Of a stretch of 64,000 bases of DNA, positions 56,890 to 64,000 are shown piece by piece; the first letter of the stretch is position 1, and each line of letters opens with the position of its first letter. A program made the position numbers and the translations under genes. Source of the DNA: Dendrobium chrysotoxum (lineage: Eukaryota > Streptophyta > Magnoliopsida > Asparagales > Orchidaceae); the NCBI GenBank assembly GCA_019925795.1, contig CM034314.1, positions 98,265,264-98,329,263 on the forward strand, read 5' to 3'. A model generated the notes under the pieces. It did not search any database, had not been told where the DNA came from, and saw nothing but the letters and a program-made list of their open reading frames with translations.

Positions 56890-58860
56890 CTTCGATCGAA
56901 GCCTGGCCTCAGTGTTAAAATGAAATCAGATGAGATTTTCACTGTTCTTTTTAGGCTATTTTCGCTCTGAGGGCTACTAGCTATTTCGTTCGATCTCCTT
57001 ACACCCGTCGAGCTACAAGCCTCCAACTCTCTCAATCGAACCACAACCGAACATCCCTATTCGAACACCCAGCATCCGACTTCATAAGTCGAACAGCACT
57101 AACTGCCGGATCTTCCACCCGTCGACCCTCATATCCGAACACCTACCTTGTCGAACTAGTCCCGACGCCACAGCTCCTTTTTCAGACTCCTATGTTCTTC
57201 TTCCTTCTCCGACTACAGCAGCCACAGCTAGTTCACCGCCTCCCTCTACTTGATCAGATCTCTTATAGCCGCCGCATCCTAAGCATTTCATCCTTTCATC
57301 CGACTCCAACTCTTACAGAGATCTCCAACCGAGCCCACCACTACAAGCAGCACTGATCCGCCAGCCTTCCATCCACCTCACGCCAAACTGCACTTCACCG
57401 AGCTTCCTCTCCACCTGACCTCCACAGAAGTTGCAGCTCTATAGCCGCTCAACAATCTCACTCAATCCCTTTACTGTACTCGATCCACCTACAGCTCCTC
57501 ATAAAGGTCTAAATATCCCTCCATTGTGATTCCTATACAACTCAACCCACATCTCCTCATGGCCCTCACCTCTTCACACTCCAAAGGCCAAATTAAACTC
57601 CCCAACACTTCTCCAACTCAGCCCAAAAGGCCCAACCTAATTAACTGCAAAGGTCTGACAACCCATTACAGGTAAAGATTTTTCTGTTATTTATCTATTC
57701 TATTATATTTCTATTATTTTATTTTATTTTTATCCCTTTTATTATTATTTATTTCATTTTATTAATGATTAGTTATTATTATTATTATTATTATATTTAC
57801 TATTTATATATATGTATGAAAAAAACATAGATAAAAAAAAAGAGTAAAGGAAAAAAGTCAAAAAATAAAGATAGATAAAAAAAGAGTTAAAAAAAAGAAG
57901 AACAAGGAAAATAAAAAAAGGGAGAGATTAAAAAAAGGGGAGAAGGGAGAAAATTAAAAAAAAAGGGAAAAGAATTTTTTTTTTGCAATTTTCATCGATG
58001 CCACCACCACGTCGCGCAGGTATAACATTTTAAACTCTAAAAGCTCCGAAGTCCCATTTTCGGCATTACGGAGTGTCGGGGGACGCCCCTATGCACGCTT
58101 TTCTTAGCGTGGTGGGAGAGAACTCGGTACGGCGCTTATGGTGAAGCAAACAAGCCTTGTGTACGCTTTTCTTAGAGTGGCGGGGGAAAATCTAGGTACC
58201 TGTACGCGCCTTAGTGTCGGCAGGGAAAGAATTGTGCGTCTTCAACAGGCACCCTTGAACACCCATGCACGCCTTTCTTGGCGTGGTGGGATTGTAGATC
58301 GTGGTCGCGGTGTCACCCGACACTGACCGTGCACGTATTTCTTGACATGGTGGGCAGGCAAAGACCCCTGGAAATTCTCTAAATGGGGGAGATGCCGAAA
58401 TTTACACTGATAGGGGACTTGATTTGAACTTAGATAAATAATAGGAGACTATACTTTAACTTGAATATGATGCAAGGAACTAGACATTAAATTGAAAAAT
58501 ACACAATCATAATTAAAATACAAATGCTAACTATTAATTTTGGTCATCTAAATGAACAAGCAGGGGACTTGTGTTGAAAAAAGTTCCAAGTATAATTTGT
58601 TTGCAAGCAATAATCAATAATAAACAAGGAGATATGAATTGATTACAAGTAAATGCACAAGAATATCCCAACAACTGTTGTAAATTATATACAAGTGATA
58701 GTGATTAATGTGTGACACTTGTATCAATCTTGCAAGCAAATACATAAAGAAATAGAGGAGCTCCAATGCACACAATGAACTATCCATGTGTGATAGTAAG
58801 AACATGTAGTGATATGCTTGTGAGTGAAGCATAAAATGCACACTAACTAGTCGCCACTAG
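56890..58860 (-). repeat. Family R, copy C (5' head missing)
   Basis: On the minus strand: cassettes (58860-58560), four hairpins (58349-58094), T-rich tract (57990-57820), (TTA)n (57793-57771), then a GC-richer end (57670-56890) that runs directly into the head of copy B. Copies C and B are therefore in tandem. No coding frame of note. Confidence 0.65.
58094..58349 (-). repeat. AAGAAA-loop hairpin array in family R copy C
   Basis: On the plus strand the loop reads TTTCTT. Stems: 58094-58111 (CACGCT/AGCGTG, perfect), 58162-58179 (one mismatch), 58268-58285 (CACGCC/GGCGTG, perfect) and 58332-58349 (two mismatches). Each is followed by a 'gtggtggg'-like motif. Confidence 0.8.
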
Positions 58861-60345
58861 GAAGTCCTCACAAAAGAAAAAAACTACAAAAAACTACAGC
58901 AAACTCAAAACATGCATGAAAAAAAAAATTAACCCTAGACCCTTCCTTAAATAAGCTCTCAAATTCCCTCCAAAATAGATTTCTTTTCTTATTAATTCCC
59001 TTTTTAATTTGGATTCAATTAGGAAATATTTCTCTTTTTTATTTGGATTCAATTAGGAAATATTTCCCTCTTAATATGAATTCAATTAGAAAATTTTTCG
59101 TAATTAATCTTCCACTCAATTACTTTCCTAACATAATGAATTAATTCCTTCTTGGGCCCCACAAGAAGGATGAAATTTCTCCCTTAGATCCTAATGTTGT
59201 ATCACAATCGTACTAAAATCATCAATAAAATAATAAATGAATCATAACACAATGTCATCAGTCTTGTCTGTCTTATCTATTATCAATCATATGCATCATA
59301 TGCAGTCAGTATACATATTTGCACACATCATGATCTACCAATCAATGTTATATATGCACATTACAGTTCTATTTATCAATACTATCAATGTATTATATGC
59401 ATCAGTAAATAACAGAAAGGCATGCCATCCAATTTTAATATCATTGGTCTTCCTTCTACCCCAATTGTCGCCTAATTAGTCATCAGTCCTACTTTAACCC
59501 CAACTATTAATCAATAGGTCATCAATTTAATTCAACCCCAATTGTCGCCTAGTTGGTTATCAGTCTCAAGTTGGCCCCCAACTATCGAATAATTGATCAT
59601 CAATCTTAATCTTTTTATTACATAATATCACATGCACCTTAAATCAATATTATTTTCTCAATGCTATGTAAGCCACTATCATGTATGAAATGCACTGATC
59701 TATGAAATACAAAAATGCAGGGAAAATCTCTATGCAATGCATTTATTTCAGAAAATCATAACTCTCATTTTACTAGATGAAATTCAATAATATTATAATA
59801 AAAATATTCATAAAATTTGCATCTATCATATCCAAAAAGTTACACGATGAAAGTGCGATGAATTAGGAGAAAATGTGTTTTATTGATTTAAGAGAGAATA
59901 AATTCGTCAAACTCAAAATCATTGAAAACTAAAATGAGATTCAGGTTACTTACTATGATAAGAAGATATTTTCTAACTGAAGCAATGGACAAAATGACCA
60001 AAACTGGCTTTCTCTCTCCTCTTCCTCTCCCTTTCCCTCTCTTCTCCCTTGCCTTCCCAAGCACACCACATTGATGGGGAAGAAATGAATTAGGATTTTC
60101 AGATTATATATATATAAATTTTTGGTGGCCTAGTGCCGCAGCATTGCATGTTGAATCATAAATTACTGTAGAATAGAGACTCAAACGTCGCAGTGATGAT
60201 TTATGGCACCGCTGTGCTTTCAAGCATAGCGCCACAGTGCTACAAAGCACAGCGCCGAAGCGCTCTAGTTTAAATAGAAATTCAAAATTTTCATTTTAAA
60301 ATACTTTTTATTTCTTCAGCTTATTACAGTCCAAATGGTGATATT
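58861..60345. other. AT-rich DNA with a ~60-bp tandem repeat
   Basis: At about 59459-59600 'ccccaattgtcgccta.t..gt.atca' is repeated three times. At 60128-60265 a GC-rich patch repeats 'agcgccacagtgct / gcaccgctgtgct', possibly an LTR end preceding the copia fragment. No gene recognised. Confidence 0.45.
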
Positions 60346-61860
60346 TGGAAAAGGGCTATGGATGAAAAGATGGAATCTCTTAGGAAGAATGCTACTTAGA
60401 GATTGGTGAAGCTTCCTCAAGGAAGAAAAGCCATTGGGTTCAAATGGGTGTATGCAAATAAGGATCTAATGGAGCTGAAGTGCGGTACAAGACTAGGTTA
60501 GTGGCAAAAGGTTTTGCGCAACGGGAAGGAATTGATTATGATGAGGTATTCTCCCCAGTAGTTAAGCATCTCTCAATCCGTGTTCTCTCAGCATTTATAG
60601 CACACTATAATATGATCTTAGAGCAGTTCGATGTGAAAATTGCGTTCTTACACGGGGAATTACAAAAAGAGATCTACATGCTACAGCTGTCTGGATATGG
60701 AGCCTCAAAAGACCTGGTTTGCAGATTAGACAAGTCTTTATATAGACTGAAGCAATCACCATGGTAGTGATATAAGAAGTTTGATCAGTTCATTATAGGA
60801 GAGGGGTACACAAAGGGCCACTACGATCATTGTGCATATTTTTAAAAAATGGCCAATGGTGAGTTCATCTACCATATTCTATATGTTGATGAAATATTGA
60901 TTGCATCTCCTAGCCCGATTGAGATCAATAGGATGAAGAAGCAACTATCCAAACACTTTGAGATGAAGGAGTTGGGTGAAGCTCACAAAATTCTTGGTAT
61001 GGAGATTCTTAGGGACAAGGCAGCAAGGAAGGTTTGGCTCTCGTAAGGGGCTTATATTCGAAAGGTGCTGAAAAAGTTTGGGGTTAATGACTTGAGTAAG
61101 GTTGTGAGTCTACTCATTGCATCTCATTTCCAGTTGAATTCAAATCAGTGTCCTAAAGATGATCAGGAGAGGAAAGATATGCGATCGGTTCCTTATGCTA
61201 GTGTAGTTGGCAGTCTGATGTATGTCATGGTTTGTGCTAGACCAAACATTGCACAAGTAGTTGGTGTTGTGAGCAGGTTTCATGCATGATCTGGGAAGGA
61301 GTCATTGGCAAGCTGTGAAGAGTATTCTGATGTATCTAAAAGGTACAGTTGATGTAGGCTTGGTGCTTGAGAGGAAGTCATCTATTCTTAATTTTGGTGT
61401 AGGCTACACTAACTCTTACGCCGGTGAAACTGATAGGTGTAGTTCTACGACTAGTTATTTATTCACATTGGTAGGAGGTCCAATCAATTGGAGATTAGTT
61501 CTTCAGTCTACTATTTTTTTGTCTACTACCGAGGCTGAGTACACGGAATTCATAGAGGCGATAAAGGAAGCAATATGAATGCAGGGCCTACTAGATGAGT
61601 TGGAAGTTGATCAGGTGTCTCTGAAGGTATTTTGTGACAGTTAAAGTGCGATATTCTTGGCCACAAATCTGATTTATCATGCTCGTACCAAGCACATTGA
61701 TATAAGGTATCACTTTGTTCGGGATATGATTGATGAAGACAACGTTCAATTAAAGAAGTTAGATACAAAGGAGAATCTAGCAGACATGCTCACAAAGGTG
61801 CTACCAATTCAAAAGTTCACCTAGTATAGGAGTTTGATGAACATTCGGGCTCATGACTGA
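60346..61860 (+). pseudogene. pol: Ty1/copia pol fragment (RT and RNase H), degenerate
   Basis: The order of conserved blocks is that of copia RT: 'WKRAMDEKMESL', 'IGFKWVYANK', 'RLVAKGFAQREGIDYDEVFSPVV', 'QFDVKIAFLHGEL', 'CRLDKSLYRLKQSP', 'YHILYVDEILIA'. RNase H follows ('TSYLFTLVGGPINW', 'LSTTEAEYTEFIEA', 'HARTKHIDIRYHFVRD', 'NLADMLTK'). The catalytic YVDD is YVDE, and there are at least six stops and several frame changes. Gag, protease, integrase and LTRs are absent, so this is a 5'-truncated, long-dead copy. Confidence 0.88.
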
Positions 61861-61915
61861 TTGTTCATCCATCTCTGAAGAACTATGATAGGAAGTAGAT
61901 GCGCTTTCAACCAAA

Positions 61916-63907
61916 TCAACGAACCGTAATGAGAAATTGGGAAGAAGAACACACTATGACTCTTTTTATTGTAAGACATATAAAAGAAAATAGCAAGATA
62001 CAGTTGGTTATATAATTGGAGAGGAAAATCATGCTCTCCCAAATCCCTAGCCATCGGCTAGAGCCCTCACAACCTAAGAAAGCATAAATTCAGCAAACAC
62101 CAACATAAAAGAACCATAGCCTCCCAAAATTACTTGAAGCATACAAACAAAGCAAATCCCTAATCAGCCCTTCCCAAACTGCTCTTCCCTCCCAACCAGT
62201 CCCTTCCCCCATTCGTATTTTCCCCCCTGGGCCCCATTCCATGGGAGCGGAACTCATCCACCCCTTGCTATAGGCTTTTGCCGGTCCAGGGAACCAGTCT
62301 AGCAATACTCCCCTCCCAAAGACCCACCTTATGCCCAATGTGAAAAGACGAAAAATACTAATTCATTCTCACGTACGGCTCTCTGCTCAATTTTCTCATC
62401 ATCTCAAGCAATAAGAACCTGAAGAGTTCAATCCTTACATATGTGCCCCGGTGTATACCTCCCCTCACATCTGAAACAAAACCCCTTCGCCCTCTTCTCC
62501 TATAACTCCGTATTTGTGAGCTTCTTGAAGTTTTTCCCATGTCTCCCTCCTTGCAGTCTTCTTCTTCGAAGTCTCTCTCAGAGTACTTGGTGTCGACTCC
62601 TTGGATGCCAAAAAGATGGTGGTCTTCCTGTACGAACCTCCTAAGTTGCTGCCTCCTATGCCTCTCCAGGTGCCTCTGATCCTCCACTAATTGGGCTAGC
62701 TCCATAACCTCTCCCAAATCACGAGGCCTCATCACTCTAACTGTCGTACGAATCTCTAATTTGAGCCCTTTCATAAAGTTCCCCTCCAATACAATCTCTG
62801 AAAGTCGGCCAACTATGCTGGCCAGGTGCTCAAACTACTCACGATATTACATCATTGTCCCCTCCTACGTCAGGGCGAAGAACTGTTCATAGAAGTCTCC
62901 TCCCCTGCTGATTCGAAAACATTCCAGCAAGCAGCCCTTAAACTCCCTCCAAGTCGGTATAGGTCGCCTTGTATCTCTCTCCACTGGTACCATACCAACG
63001 CTTTCCCCTCCAAGCACATAGTAATTGCCATCAGTCTCTCCTCCTCCGTCAACCTATTGACGGTAAAGTACATTTCCACCATGTAGATCCACCCATGTGC
63101 ATCCTCTCCCTCAAAAATAAGCATCTTCAACTTCCTCGCCCTTGGATTTCCTCCGTTCCCCCTGTTTCCTCCATAATTTCCCAAGGGGTGGTTCCTCCCA
63201 AGTGTCCCAATAATCCTTTCTACGCTCGTATCCAAATCTTTCGTCAAATTCTCACAGTCTCCTTTCAAATTCAGCACCCCTCGGATCATACTCCATCCTT
63301 CTCCTTTAAAATTCGGCACCCATTCAATCATAATTAACCCCTCATTTCAAATTTCACCCCTCTCCTCTCAAATTCAGCATCCCTTTATTCATGTTTGACC
63401 CCCTCATGCCTCTCCCCATACCCTCTACCAGACTCCTCCCTATGAATGGGCTCTAAGAGAGGCCTTCTCTCTTCTCCTTCCAAAATCTTCACATCCTGAT
63501 CTTCCCCTCGTCTTACTGGATTAGGATTTTCCCCACTTTCTTGACAGTCGGCGGCTTCCCTTGCCTCCGACAATGCCGTTTGGTTTGGCCCTTTAGTAAC
63601 TTCTTCATCATCTCCTCTATGATGGCAAATTTTCCCGCAATCTTCTCATGGATTGTTGAAAATTGCTTTTCAAAATCTAAAATCTTTTCTGCAAAATCAG
63701 ATTTCAATTGTCCAATCTCCCCTTTCAACACTTCTACCTTTCTTCCTGCCATAGGTACTTGGTTCAAGACTCCAAGCCGCAAAAACGACAAAAAAACAAC
63801 GAATCAGGCCTTCAAACAGCAAAAATCAGCAAAATTGGAGAAAAAATGCAGCAGAAATCAATGAGGAAGGCTTATATTCCAGCCCAAGACACCGCTCTGA
63901 TATATCA
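61916..63907 (-). mobile_element. Chromovirus deletion derivative with gag but no pol
   Basis: On the minus strand a degenerate initiator tRNA-Met primer site (63894-63907, TGATATATCAGAGC) is followed by gag. Beyond the gag zinc-finger region (about 62400) the sequence passes within ~90 bp to a purine tract (about 62306-62325) and a left-hand LTR (about 61916-62305). All of protease, RT, RNase H and integrase is missing. Gag is clearly related to that of 39357-46745. The right-hand LTR would start at 63908, but the last 93 bases do not match the left one. Confidence 0.65.
62358..63791 (-). pseudogene. gag: Gag of the deletion-derivative chromovirus
   Basis: The probable start is ATG 63752 (MAGRKVEVLKGEIGQLK), followed by a coiled coil. 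The gag core is at 63331-62870 ('RKLKMLIFEGEDAHGWIYMVEMYF') and its C-terminal part at 62789-62358. The pieces are in different frames, with at least three breaks. The equivalent gag at 42305-46102 has the same order, so this copy shows where the solo LTR entered the other one. Confidence 0.78.
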
Positions 63908-64000
63908 ACGAATAATCTTGTACAATGACTAGCATCATTAGGAGCTTATAAAATGTTCGAGTAAATTATTACTTTGATAAACCCCTTTGTTGACATTCAT
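63908..64000. other. Window end, unassigned
   Basis: Should be the 5' LTR of the minus-strand chromovirus derivative, but no convincing match to 61916-62305 can be seen in the bases available. Confidence 0.3.

Overview
The window is plant nuclear DNA from a repeat-dense, probably large angiosperm genome. The evidence is an intact-looking Tat/Ogre-type Ty3/gypsy retrotransposon with a second RNase H, chromodomain-bearing gypsy elements, Ty1/copia and RTE-type LINE fragments, MITEs, and the proline-rich tail of one host gene. No bacterial-style operons, RNA genes or CRISPR arrays were seen. A run of exactly 500 N (36673-37172) marks an assembly gap of unknown true size.

Layout. 1-11467: AT-rich intergenic DNA with a 190-bp hairpin MITE (626-815), a tandem MITE pair (4771-4984), and a diverged ~1-kb duplication (8590-9576 and 10335-11395) carrying (CT)n and (AT)n tracts. 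11468-13587: copy D of an unclassified repeat family, called family R here. 13588-36672: a giant Tat/Ogre-type element inserted into copy D. It has a 5' LTR inferred at ~8.6 kb, an 18-nt PBS exactly matching tRNA-Arg(ACG), a 2-kb leader packed with hairpins, a 1615-codon gag-protease ORF, a frame change, pol (RT, RNase H, second RNase H, integrase) broken by two TAG codons, two tandem arrays, a purine tract, and the first 1.34 kb of the 3' LTR before the gap. 37173-39356: 3' end of a host proline-rich protein gene, its downstream DNA and a Tourist-like MITE (38278-38869). 39357-46745: a minus-strand chromovirus (probably Reina lineage) whose gag is split by a 1.83-kb solo LTR (44113-45943). 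46750-47827: intergenic DNA and an RTE LINE fragment. 47828-58860: family R copies A (+), B (-) and C (-). A and B converge head-out on (TTA)n microsatellites, making an imperfect inverted repeat of ~9 kb. 58861-60345: AT-rich DNA. 60346-61860: degenerate copia pol. 61916-63907: a second minus-strand chromovirus that retains gag but lacks all of pol.

How the parts work together. Almost everything is layered transposon insertion: Ogre into R copy D, R copy A into an RTE LINE, and a solo LTR into chromovirus gag. The most unusual content is structural. The Ogre leader (21695-24174) contains a series of inverted repeats whose arms vary together between units. The R family carries repeated short hairpins with a near-constant AAGAAA loop and co-varying arms. 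The Ogre LTR holds a ~156-bp-period array of back-to-back W-box (TTGAC) palindromes, and the gap falls inside that array. Alignments and repeat counts were made by eye.
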